64,000 nucleotides of DNA from Cellulomonas hominis (GTDB lineage: Bacteria; Actinomycetota; Actinomycetes; Actinomycetales; Cellulomonadaceae), in the NCBI RefSeq assembly GCF_901521055.1, contig NZ_CABEGA010000018.1, positions 142,732 through 206,731 of the forward strand, written 5' to 3'. Both the position numbers and the translations under genes were made by a program. Of this stretch, positions 18,381 through 26,402 are shown in pieces. The notes below the pieces were generated by a model. It had not been told where the DNA came from. It searched no databases and saw only the letters and a program-made list of their open reading frames with translations. How positions within the stretch are numbered: the first letter of the stretch is position 1; each line of letters begins with the position of its first letter.

Positions 18381-20237
18381 GTGCTACGCCGTCCCGCCGA
18401 CCGCGACCGCGGCTCCAGCCTGCTCGAGGTCGTCATCGCCTGCGTCCTCCTGGGCATCCTCTCCACGGCCGTCCTGACGATCGTGCTGCAGACGCAGTCG
18501 GCGGGCGAGAACAACCGCAGCCGCGTGGCCGCCGCCAACCTGGCCGCGCGCGAGATCGACATGGTCCGGGCGGAGTTCCGCCGGACCGACGACATGCCGC
18601 TCCAGATGGCAGCGGCCGGCACGCAGACGAACAAGCGCCCGCTGACGGGCGGCACCGCCGGTCAGCCGCTCGTGGTCGACGGCACGCCGTACACGGTGCG
18701 TACCTCGATGCAGTGGAACGTCACCGGCAACGCCACCTCCGCCTGCGACGGCGGCACGCTCGTGAAGTACCCGACGCTGGGCGTCACGGTCACGGTCACC
18801 TGGCCGAACATGGGCGGGATCAAGCCGGTCACCACCAGCGCGTCCCTCGCTCCCGAGAAGGGCGACGGCGTCGTGACGACCACCGACTCGTTCGTCGCCG
18901 TGCGGGTCAAGGACTCCGCCGGGGCGCCGAACCCGGGCCGCGCCGTCGCGGTCACGGGCGGCAGCACGACGGTCACCGGCACCACGGACGCGCAGGGCTG
19001 CGCGGTCGTCGAGGTCACGCCGGCAGCCGGAGGCACCTCGTACAGCGCCAAGATCACCGAGAGCGGCTACGTCGACATCGCCGGGACGCCCACCCCGTCC
19101 AAGGCCGTCGGCACGCTGCAGGCCGGCAAGCTCAACAACAGCGTCGTGTTCCAGGTCGACAAGGCGGGCACCGCCAACCTGCGCCTGGTGGACGACACCG
19201 GCGCGCAGCTGGACGCCGCGTCGGCCGCCGGCGCGCAGATCACGCTGGTGGCGTCCGAGTCCTCCGGCGCCTCGAACTCCCGCACGGTGACCGCGACCGG
19301 ACCCGTCACGAGCGTCTCCGGCCTGTGGCCCACGACCTACGGCGCCTACATCGGGACGACGCCGCCCGCCGCGGGCTACACCACCCAGAAGCTCGCGCCG
19401 GGCGGCACCATCACGCTCGACGCGGTGCTGGCCACCGCCCGCCTCAGGCTGTCGGCGATGCCCGCCGGGACCACCGCCGTCTACGCGGCGCCCGCCGGGG
19501 TCACCAGCTGCACCGACCCCGCGGCGCGGCAGGTCGACCCGAACGCTGTGACCCTGCTCCCGGGCACCTGGGGCTTCTTCGCGAAGGGCCCGACCTTCGC
19601 CTGCTCGCCCGGGCCGTCCTCCGTCGCGCTCACCTCGGGCGACAACGGCGAGATCGTCTGGGGCGAGACCACCATCCGCGTCGACAACGCACCGGCAGGC
19701 ACGATCTGGGCCGTCGACTCGACGCTCGTCGGTGGGACGAAGCTCACCACGTGCCCGACGGGCACCGTGACCGGCAGCGCCGTGAACCTCGACGCCGCGC
19801 GCACCGGTCCCGTCGTGATCCCGGCGGGCGGCTGGTACATCTACGTCACCAACGGACCGGCCGGCGGTCCGTGCGTCGGGGTGCCGGCCGGGCAGTACTG
19901 GAAGGTGCTGGCGTACGACGCCGACAACGTCCTGGTCTGGGCGACCACGCCGTCGACGGTCACGGCGACGAACGTCAACAAGGACCCCCGGTACTCCGTC
20001 GTCGCCTGGACCGGCGCGACCACCATGACGTGCACCAACGGGGTGCCCGCCGGAGCGACCCCGCTGACCAAGGTCGCCAGCTCCGCGAAGACCACGAGCG
20101 CGTCCGGCTCGCTCGCCGCCGGGACCTGGCAGATCTTCGTCCACGACAGCACGAACAAGACCTGCTCGCCCGCCGGCAGCGTCACCGTCGACGGGACCGG
20201 CGTCCCGTACACGGTCAACCTGAAGTCGGTGCCGTGA
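18381..20237 (+). CDS. Very large minor pilin, probable pilus-tip adhesin (PilV-like)
   Basis: A 618-residue prepilin. The leader ends in Gly11 and the mature end is SSLLEVVIACVLLGIL, with Glu at +5. A pilin-like domain runs to about 160. An Ig-like/carboxypeptidase-regulatory-like domain follows at about 170-235 (VRVKDSAGAPNPGRAVAV). The C-terminal half holds three tandem modules, each with a Cys pair (377/408, 458/498, 551/595) and a PGTW/AGGW/AGTW turn between the two cysteines. GTG 18381 is preceded by GAGGAGG at 8 bases. Usual PilV-type proteins are 150-200 residues, so this is a fusion of pilin and display modules. The role as adhesin is inference. Confidence 0.85.
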   Translation: MLRRPADRDRGSSLLEVVIACVLLGILSTAVLTIVLQTQSAGENNRSRVAAANLAAREIDMVRAEFRRTDDMPLQMAAAGTQTNKRPLTGGTAGQPLVVDGTPYTVRTSMQWNVTGNATSACDGGTLVKYPTLGVTVTVTWPNMGGIKPVTTSASLAPEKGDGVVTTTDSFVAVRVKDSAGAPNPGRAVAVTGGSTTVTGTTDAQGCAVVEVTPAAGGTSYSAKITESGYVDIAGTPTPSKAVGTLQAGKLNNSVVFQVDKAGTANLRLVDDTGAQLDAASAAGAQITLVASESSGASNSRTVTATGPVTSVSGLWPTTYGAYIGTTPPAAGYTTQKLAPGGTITLDAVLATARLRLSAMPAGTTAVYAAPAGVTSCTDPAARQVDPNAVTLLPGTWGFFAKGPTFACSPGPSSVALTSGDNGEIVWGETTIRVDNAPAGTIWAVDSTLVGGTKLTTCPTGTVTGSAVNLDAARTGPVVIPAGGWYIYVTNGPAGGPCVGVPAGQYWKVLAYDADNVLVWATTPSTVTATNVNKDPRYSVVAWTGATTMTCTNGVPAGATPLTKVASSAKTTSASGSLAAGTWQIFVHDSTNKTCSPAGSVTVDGTGVPYTVNLKSVP

Positions 20238-21004
20238 TGGGCCGACGCATCAGGAGCGCGCTCGCTCGCCGCGACGCCGGAGCCACGCTGACGGAGATGC
20301 TCGTCGTCATGCTGATCCTGGGCATCGTCGTCGCCGCGACGGCCACGCTCACGATCAGCCTCACGCGGACCACGGCGCAGAACACGGCCCGGCAGGACCA
20401 GGTCGACGCGGCACGCACGGCGGTGGAGCGGATCAGCAAGACCACGCGCACCGCGGTCAAGCCGAGCCAGCTGCTGGGCAGCTGCTCGGCGACGTGCGAG
20501 GCGACGTCGGCCTTCTTGCAGGGTGGGGCCCTGACGACGCAGTTCTTCGCCAACCTGGACAACCCCGGGAACGCGGTCGGTCCCAGCCGGATCACCTACA
20601 CGGTCGCCACGAGCGGCACCGACAAAGGCGTGCTCGTCGAGAAGGTGCAGCGGCCCGACCCGTGGACGCCGAGCTCCCTTATCAACGGCTACCAGTACTG
20701 CAACGCCGAGGCCACCGGTGCCAGCACCGACTGCAAGAACCGGCTCACCGTCCGGAAGTACACGGGCGGGGTGAGCACGGGGAAGTCCGTGTTCACGTAC
20801 TGGGGCGCCGACGGCAACGAGCTCAAGCCGCCGACCGGCGGGACCCTGTCGGCCGACGACCTCAAGAAGGTGGTCGGCATCGAGGTCACGCTGACGGTCC
20901 AGAGCGCCAGCCCGACGGCGCCGAGGTCGACCACGTACATCCAGCGCATCACGCTGCCGAACGCCCAGGCGGTCATCGAGGCAGGAGAGGACGAGACGCC
21001 ATGA
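20237..21004 (+). CDS. Minor pilin (PilW-like prepilin)
   Basis: A 255-residue prepilin. The leader ends in Gly15; the mature protein starts ATLTEMLVVMLILGIVVAAT, with Glu at +5. The rest is a globular domain with four cysteines: two close together in GSCSATCEA and two more in QYCNAEATGASTDCKN. Its place in a cluster of PilV-, PilW- and PilX-like genes suggests a priming or tip-complex role. The ATG overlaps the previous stop by 1 base and its own stop overlaps the next ATG by 4. Confidence 0.87.
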   Translation: MGRRIRSALARRDAGATLTEMLVVMLILGIVVAATATLTISLTRTTAQNTARQDQVDAARTAVERISKTTRTAVKPSQLLGSCSATCEATSAFLQGGALTTQFFANLDNPGNAVGPSRITYTVATSGTDKGVLVEKVQRPDPWTPSSLINGYQYCNAEATGASTDCKNRLTVRKYTGGVSTGKSVFTYWGADGNELKPPTGGTLSADDLKKVVGIEVTLTVQSASPTAPRSTTYIQRITLPNAQAVIEAGEDETP

Positions 21005-22893
21005 GCCGACGGGTACGGAGGCCGGCCGGGGTGCTGCGCCGGCTCCGCGGGGACGACGAGGGCGCGGCGCTCGTCATCGTCGTCGGCTCGATGCTGGTCC
21101 TCGCGCTGCTCGCGATGACGGCGCTCACGTACACGCTGAGCAGCCAGCGGTTCGCCCGGTACGACCAGGACTTCAACGCCGCGATGAGCGCAGCCCAGTC
21201 GGGGGTCGACGAGTTCATCAGCAGGCTCGACAGCCAGGACACGTACGCGCTCCAGGTCGACTGCGCCAACCCGGCCTGGAAGGGGCCGATGCCGACGTCG
21301 ACGAACAGCTGCGGCTGGGGCACCTCGACACCGGTGGGCTGGGCGCCGGTCCAGCCGGGAGCCACCGGCAAGCGCGACGCCTACTTCCACTACCAGGTCG
21401 ACGCGACGAAGAAGCTCACCGAGGGCACGATCTTCCTCACGGTCACGGGCCGCTCCAACGGCGTGTACCGGACGGTGCAGGCGACCGTCGGCATGGGTGG
21501 CTCGACCGACTACGTCTACTACACGGACTTCGAGTCGGCGGACCCCTCGAACGTCCAGGCGTACCCGTCGACGCCGACACAGGCGTGCGGGCGCGACGGC
21601 ACCGCGCTCGCGAAGTACTGGTACGAGAACCGCGACCCGGACCCGTGCGTCGAGATCCAGTTCATCTCGACGGACACGCTCAACGGCGACGTCTTCTCGA
21701 ACGACACGATCTACAGCACGGGCGCCACGTTCCAGCAGGGCTTCGAGACCGCGGATCCCAAGTGCCAGAACGCCACGAGCAACCAGTCGACCTGGAACGC
21801 CAGCTGCCTGCGGTCCGGCAGCACCGCGAACTTCGGCGAGCAGCCCCGGTACTCCACCCCGAAGTACCTGGTGGACAACTCGACGGCGTTCGCCACGAAC
21901 CCGGGCTGCCACTACTTCGGCGCCACCCGGGTGAAGTTCCTCGCCGACGGCAAGATGACCGTCTGGAACAAGACGTCGGTGAACGGCGGCAAGGCGCCCG
22001 TGGCGATCGAGCCGCCCGGCGGCAGCAAGCCGGTGTGCGGCTCGGTGGTCGACCTGAACAAGCCCGAGGGCGTCACGATCGCCGTCCCGGACGAGATGGT
22101 CATCTACGCGGCGTCGTCCGGCACGGCAAGCCGTCAGTGCTACGGCGGTGAGATCGGCGGACCGTCCGGTGCGGAGCTGCCGATCGGCAACTACACCGGC
22201 AACCCGCCGACGGGCAACAACCAGACCTACACGTACGACACGAACATGGCGGAGACCACCAAGTTCTGCGGGCAGGGCAACCTGTACGCCGAGGGCATCC
22301 TCAACGGCCGCGTGACGCTCTCCGCGGAGCAGTCGGTGATCGCCACGGGCGACCTGGTCCTCGCGGGCGGCCACACCACCGCGAGCGACGACATGCTCGG
22401 GCTCGTCGCGACCAACTCCGTGGAGGTCTTCCACCCGCGCAAGGTCACGGTGAGCTCGACGAGCACGTGCTCCAGCTGGGACAGAAGGGGCAACTGCAAC
22501 GGCTGGTCGTACAGCTGGGGCAGCAAGTCCGGCGAGTCCGAGGTCACGGGGTGGCCCACCCGGTACCGGGTGCCGGGGACCACGACGAACGAGCCGTCCG
22601 ACGGCATCCTCATCGCCGGGTCGATCCAGACGCTGCAGCACTCGTTCCTGGTGCAGAAGTACGACGTGGGCGGGTCCGCGGGTCAGCTTCGCGTCTGGGG
22701 CTCGATCGCCCAGCGCTGGCGCGGCATCGTCGGTGAGAACAACCAGACGGGCATGAACGGGTACTCCAAGCTCTACCAGTACGACACCCGCCTCGTGTAC
22801 AGCCGGCCGCCGTACTTCCCGACCTGGGCGAACGCGCAGTGGACCCTGCGGTACAGCGGTGAGATCAACACGCCGCCCGCGATGAGAGGCTGA
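21001..22893 (+). CDS. Large PilX/GspK-like minor pilin with extended extracellular domain
   Basis: A 630-residue protein. The N-terminus has a GspK/PilX-like prepilin end: Gly21 then AALVIVVGSMLVLALLAM, with Ile rather than Glu at +5, the pattern of tip-capping subunits. The long remainder has 12 cysteines and a beta-rich, Ser/Thr/Gly-rich composition. Segments such as NGRVTLSAEQSVIATGDLVLAG read like a right-handed beta-helix or polymer-forming region. Typical PilX is about 170-200 residues, so most of this is an added domain. It probably sits at the pilus tip; the ligand is unknown. Confidence 0.82.
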   Translation: MSRRVRRPAGVLRRLRGDDEGAALVIVVGSMLVLALLAMTALTYTLSSQRFARYDQDFNAAMSAAQSGVDEFISRLDSQDTYALQVDCANPAWKGPMPTSTNSCGWGTSTPVGWAPVQPGATGKRDAYFHYQVDATKKLTEGTIFLTVTGRSNGVYRTVQATVGMGGSTDYVYYTDFESADPSNVQAYPSTPTQACGRDGTALAKYWYENRDPDPCVEIQFISTDTLNGDVFSNDTIYSTGATFQQGFETADPKCQNATSNQSTWNASCLRSGSTANFGEQPRYSTPKYLVDNSTAFATNPGCHYFGATRVKFLADGKMTVWNKTSVNGGKAPVAIEPPGGSKPVCGSVVDLNKPEGVTIAVPDEMVIYAASSGTASRQCYGGEIGGPSGAELPIGNYTGNPPTGNNQTYTYDTNMAETTKFCGQGNLYAEGILNGRVTLSAEQSVIATGDLVLAGGHTTASDDMLGLVATNSVEVFHPRKVTVSSTSTCSSWDRRGNCNGWSYSWGSKSGESEVTGWPTRYRVPGTTTNEPSDGILIAGSIQTLQHSFLVQKYDVGGSAGQLRVWGSIAQRWRGIVGENNQTGMNGYSKLYQYDTRLVYSRPPYFPTWANAQWTLRYSGEINTPPAMRG

Positions 22894-22897
22894 CCGG

Positions 22898-23695
22898 GTG
22901 CTGCCGCTGGTCCTCGCCCTGTCCGGCCTCGTCGGGCTCGCGGTCGGGTCGTTCCTGAACGTCGTGGTGTGGCGGGTGCCGCGCGGCGAGTCCGTGGTGT
23001 CGCCGGCGAGCGCGTGCCCCCGCTGCGGGCACGCGATCCGTGGCCGGGACAACGTGCCGGTGCTGTCGTGGCTGCTGCTGCGCGGGCGCTGCCGGGACTG
23101 CGGCGAGCCGATCGCGGCCCGGTACCCGCTCGTGGAGGCCGCGACCGGGGTGCTGTTCGTGCTCGCCGCCTGGTGGTGCTGGGCCCAGGACACGCCGTGG
23201 CTGCTGCCGGCGCTGGCATACCTGGCCGCGGTGTCGCTGGCCCTGGCTCTCATCGACCTCGACGTGCACCGGCTGCCGGACGCGATCGTCCTGCCGTCCT
23301 ACCCGGTGGCCCTCGCGCTGCTGGCGCTGGCGTCGTGGGCCCCGGGGTATCCGTCCGACTGGGGCGCGCTGGTGCGGGCGGTGATCGCGGGTGCCGCGCT
23401 GTTCGTGTTCTACCTCGTGGTGCTGCTGGTGTACCCCGCGGGGATGGGCTTCGGCGACGTCAAGCTCGCCGGCGTGCTCGGGCTGTACCTCGGTTGGATC
23501 GGCTGGGGTGCCGTCCTGATCGGGTGGTTCGCCACCTTCCTGCTCGGCGGGCTGTTCGCCGTCGGGCTCCTCGTGACGGGCCGGGCGAGGCGTGGCTCCG
23601 GGATCCCGTTCGGGCCGTGGATGCTCCTCGGCGCCGCGGTCGGCATCGTCGCAGGCGAGCCGCTGTGGGACGCCTATCTGGGTGCCTTCGCCTGA
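22898..23695 (+). CDS. pilD: Type IV prepilin peptidase / N-methyltransferase
   Basis: A 265-residue polytopic membrane protease that cleaves the leaders of the pilins above. The N-terminal DiS_P_DiS domain keeps both CxxC pairs (CPRC and CRDC), a mark of the bifunctional enzymes that also methylate the new N-terminus. The catalytic aspartates are Asp120 (IDLDVHRLPD) and Asp187 (the GxGD motif in GFGDVKL). The GTG start follows the previous stop by 4 bases. It is the only prepilin peptidase in the window and serves at least four prepilins. Confidence 0.95.
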   Translation: MLPLVLALSGLVGLAVGSFLNVVVWRVPRGESVVSPASACPRCGHAIRGRDNVPVLSWLLLRGRCRDCGEPIAARYPLVEAATGVLFVLAAWWCWAQDTPWLLPALAYLAAVSLALALIDLDVHRLPDAIVLPSYPVALALLALASWAPGYPSDWGALVRAVIAGAALFVFYLVVLLVYPAGMGFGDVKLAGVLGLYLGWIGWGAVLIGWFATFLLGGLFAVGLLVTGRARRGSGIPFGPWMLLGAAVGIVAGEPLWDAYLGAFA

Positions 23696-23711
23696 GTCGC
23701 CCGGGCCCCGC

Positions 23712-23739
23712 CTCAAGATCCGCCCCGCAGGACCGATAG
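23712..23739 (+). promoter_or_regulatory. FliA/sigma-28-like promoter of pilM-pilN-pilO
   Basis: CTCA (23712-23715), 16 bases, then ACCGATAG (23732-23739). The predicted start near 23746 leaves about 45 bases of leader with AGGAG (23779-23783) before the GTG at 23792. Confidence 0.62.
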
Positions 23740-23791
23740 ACCACTCAGCGTGCCGCTCGGCACGGCAGCACGACCGACAGGAGACGGCCAG

Positions 23792-24856
23792 GTGGCAAAG
23801 ACCCGGGTGATCGGGCTCGACATCGGCACCACCGGTGTGCGGGCGGCCGAGGTCGAGTTCGACGGCGGCGGTGCCGCCAAGGGCGCGCCGGGCCGCGTGC
23901 TGCGGGCCGGGTTCGTCCCGCTCCCGTGGGGGGCGGTGCACGACGGCGAGGTCGCCGAGCCCGCGACCGTCTCGACCGCGCTCAAGCAGCTGTGGGCCGA
24001 GAAGAAGTTCTCCAGCAAGGACGTCGTGATCGGCGTCGGCAACCAGCGCGTGCTGGTCCGCGAGCTCGACATGCCGGCGCTGCCGCCGGCGCAGCTGCGG
24101 GCGGCCCTGCCGTTCCAGGTCGAGGGCCTGATCCCGGTGGCCGCGGAGGACGCTCTGCTCGACTTCTACCCGGTCAGCTCCAGCACCGGTGCCGAGGGTC
24201 CGCAGCTGCACGGGCTGCTGGTCGCCGCGACCGCCGAGACGGTGCTCGCGAACACGCGCGCGGTCGAGCAGGCGGGGCTGCGCCCGACGATGGTGGACCT
24301 CAACGCGTTCGCGGTGGCCCGGCTGCAGACGCGGTCCGGGTTCGGTGCCGGTGTCGTCGCGTTCGTCGACATCGGCGCCCGCGTCACCAACGTCTCGATC
24401 GCCGTCGACGGGCACCCGCGCTTCGTCCGCATCCTGCCGTCTGGCGGGCACGACGTGACGGAGGCCCTGTCCAGCACGCTCGACCTGCCGCCGCAGGAGG
24501 CCGAGCGGCTCAAGCGCGAGGTCGGCGTCGGGCTCGCCACCGCGCAGGAGGACCTGGGCGCGAAGCAGATCGTCGCCGAGGTCACCACCGGCCTGGTCGA
24601 CGCGGTGCGCAACACGCTCGTCTACTACGCCAGCAGCAACCCCGGAGGAGCCGTGCAGCAGATCGTCCTGTCCGGCGGAGGCGCGTTCCTCCCCGGCCTC
24701 GGGCAGTACCTCGCGAGCGCTGCCCGCGTGCAGGTCGTGGTGGGGGAGCCGCTGGCCCACCTGCCGCTGGCCAAGGGCGTCGACCCGCGCTCGCTGGGTG
24801 CCGAGCCCGCCACCTACGTGGTGCCCCTCGGTCTCGCGATGGGGGTGGCGGCATGA
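23792..24856 (+). CDS. pilM: Type IV pilus assembly protein PilM (actin-like)
   Basis: A 354-residue cytoplasmic actin-fold protein. The phosphate-1 motif is GLDIGTTGVRAAEVEF near the N-terminus and the later ATPase motifs are VAFVDIGARVTNVSIAV and IVLSGGGAFLPGLG. PilM binds the cytoplasmic N-terminus of PilN (its NLLP motif) and links the platform to the cytoplasm. The frame opens at 23750, but GTG 23792 has AGGAG at 8-base spacing, and the earlier start would lie at the predicted transcription start. It overlaps pilN by 4 bases. Confidence 0.93.
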   Translation: MAKTRVIGLDIGTTGVRAAEVEFDGGGAAKGAPGRVLRAGFVPLPWGAVHDGEVAEPATVSTALKQLWAEKKFSSKDVVIGVGNQRVLVRELDMPALPPAQLRAALPFQVEGLIPVAAEDALLDFYPVSSSTGAEGPQLHGLLVAATAETVLANTRAVEQAGLRPTMVDLNAFAVARLQTRSGFGAGVVAFVDIGARVTNVSIAVDGHPRFVRILPSGGHDVTEALSSTLDLPPQEAERLKREVGVGLATAQEDLGAKQIVAEVTTGLVDAVRNTLVYYASSNPGGAVQQIVLSGGGAFLPGLGQYLASAARVQVVVGEPLAHLPLAKGVDPRSLGAEPATYVVPLGLAMGVAA

Positions 24857-25533
24857 GCGTCATCAGCCCCACGCGGCGGCCGGACGCGGTCCCGGTCGTC
24901 AGCTGGCCGCAGGTCAACCTGCTGCCCTCCGAGGTCACCCGCGGCCGCCGCCTGGCGTCGCTGAAGAAGCTGCTCGCGCTGACCCTCCTGGTCGTCGTCC
25001 TGATCGGCATGCTCGGCTACGCCGGCTCGCTGTGGCTCGCGGGCCAGGCGGCCGACGAGCTGGCGACGGTGCAGGCCGAGACCACCAGGCTGCAGGCCGA
25101 GAAGGAGCAGTACGCGGAGGTGCCGCAGACGCTGTCGGCCATCGACGCGGCGAAGGCGGCGCGGCAGCAGGCCATGTCGACGGAGATCCTCTGGCCCGAC
25201 TACCTCGAGGCCATGCGGGCGGTCACGCCGGCGGGCGTCTCGTACGACACCATCGCCGTCAACGCGGGCACGCCGGCGCAGCCCTACACCGGCAGCGTCG
25301 ACGCCCTGACCACGGGCACGATCGGGCAGATCACCTTCACCGCCCGCTCGCTGACCCTGCCGGACACCGCAGCGTGGATCGACGCGATCGAGACCGTGCC
25401 GGGTCTGACCAACCCCTGGTTCTCGTCCGCGACCCTGAGCGAGGAGGAGGGCGTCGTCTACTACCAGGTGACGGCGACCGTCGACCTGCTCCCGTCGGCC
25501 CTCTCGGGCCGTTTCGAGCCGGAGGCCGAGTGA
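24853..25533 (+). CDS. pilN: Type IV pilus assembly protein PilN
   Basis: A 226-residue bitopic membrane protein. The short cytoplasmic N-terminus contains WPQVNLLPSEV; the NLLP motif is the PilM-docking signature. One transmembrane helix lies at about 41-62, followed by a coiled coil (ATVQAETTRLQAEKEQYAEV) and a ferredoxin-like extracytoplasmic domain. It forms the alignment subcomplex with PilM and PilO. In a monoderm there is no PilP or secretin for it to reach, and none is encoded here. ATG 24853 overlaps pilM. Confidence 0.93.
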   Translation: MSVISPTRRPDAVPVVSWPQVNLLPSEVTRGRRLASLKKLLALTLLVVVLIGMLGYAGSLWLAGQAADELATVQAETTRLQAEKEQYAEVPQTLSAIDAAKAARQQAMSTEILWPDYLEAMRAVTPAGVSYDTIAVNAGTPAQPYTGSVDALTTGTIGQITFTARSLTLPDTAAWIDAIETVPGLTNPWFSSATLSEEEGVVYYQVTATVDLLPSALSGRFEPEAE

Positions 25534-26303
25534 TGCGCCAGCTGAGCGCGAAGGTGTGGATCGCCGGGACCGTCTTCCTGGCGCTGGTGCTGCTGGCGGG
25601 CGTCTGGCTGCTGCTCGTCGAGCCGGTGATGACCAAGGCCGCCGAGGACACCATGTCGGCCGAGCAGCAGCGGCAGCAGAACGACCTCCTCGAGCTGGAG
25701 ATCGTCAAGCTCGCCGACGACTTCACGCACCTCGACGAGTTCAAGGCCGAGCTGGCCGCCCTGCGCCTCGAGATGCCGGTGACCGGCGACGGCGCGAGCA
25801 TCAGCCGCGAGCTGCAGGCGCTGGCGACCGCGTCCGGCGTCACGATCACGTCGGTGGCCCCGAGCGTGCCGCAGGTGTTCGTCTCCGCAGCCGCCGCGGC
25901 CGCCCCGGTCGCGGACGCCGCCGCCGAGGACACCACGACGACCGAGGTGACGGACGACGCCGCCGCCACGACGGCGCCGGCCCCGACCGCGGTGTCCGGG
26001 CTCTACACGGTGCCGATCACCATCAACTCGGTGGGGTCCTACGACGGCTCCGTGGCGTTCCTGCGCTCGGTGCAGAGCAACGCGAGCCGCCTGTACCTGG
26101 TGTCGTCGATCACCGCGCAGACCCAGGAGGCCCAGGGTGCCAGCGGCGGTCGGCCGGCGACGGCCGCGGGCGACGTGGAGCTCACCATCACCGGCTACGC
26201 CTACGTCCTGACCGACGGGTCGACCGTCGTGGTCGAGCCGGAGACGGGCGCCGCCCTGCCGGTCCCGTCGGGCCAGCCCAACCCGTTCGCCCCGGTCGGC
26301 TGA
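25533..26303 (+). CDS. pilO: Type IV pilus assembly protein PilO
   Basis: A 256-residue bitopic protein. One membrane helix (about 8-28) is followed by a coiled coil (EQQRQQNDLLELEIVKLADD, about 44-63) and an extracytoplasmic ferredoxin-like domain. That domain is interrupted at about 115-150 by a low-complexity Ala/Thr/Asp-rich linker absent from classical PilO. It is the partner of PilN. ATG 25533 overlaps the pilN stop by 1 base. It closes the pilus cluster; a hairpin and aroC follow. Confidence 0.88.
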   Translation: MRQLSAKVWIAGTVFLALVLLAGVWLLLVEPVMTKAAEDTMSAEQQRQQNDLLELEIVKLADDFTHLDEFKAELAALRLEMPVTGDGASISRELQALATASGVTITSVAPSVPQVFVSAAAAAAPVADAAAEDTTTTEVTDDAAATTAPAPTAVSGLYTVPITINSVGSYDGSVAFLRSVQSNASRLYLVSSITAQTQEAQGASGGRPATAAGDVELTITGYAYVLTDGSTVVVEPETGAALPVPSGQPNPFAPVG

Positions 26304-26335
26304 CCGCGGCACCCCAGCACCACCCCAGCACCACC

Positions 26336-26370
26336 CCGCGCCCCGGCCCACGACGTGGACCGGGGCGCGG
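26336..26370 (+). terminator. Hairpin between pilO and aroC
   Basis: 26336-26346 pairs perfectly with 26360-26370 (11 bp); a small inner CCA/TGG stem is possible. No T run follows. It probably ends the pilM-pilN-pilO transcript. Confidence 0.55.
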
Positions 26371-26402
26371 TCGTGCGCCCGCGACATGGGAGGATCCCGG
26401 AC

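Noticed and set aside
12285..26303. The pilus cluster as a recently acquired island
   Set aside because: I see no integrase, transposase, tRNA target, direct repeats at the edges or change in base composition, and the SD and codon use match the surrounding genes.
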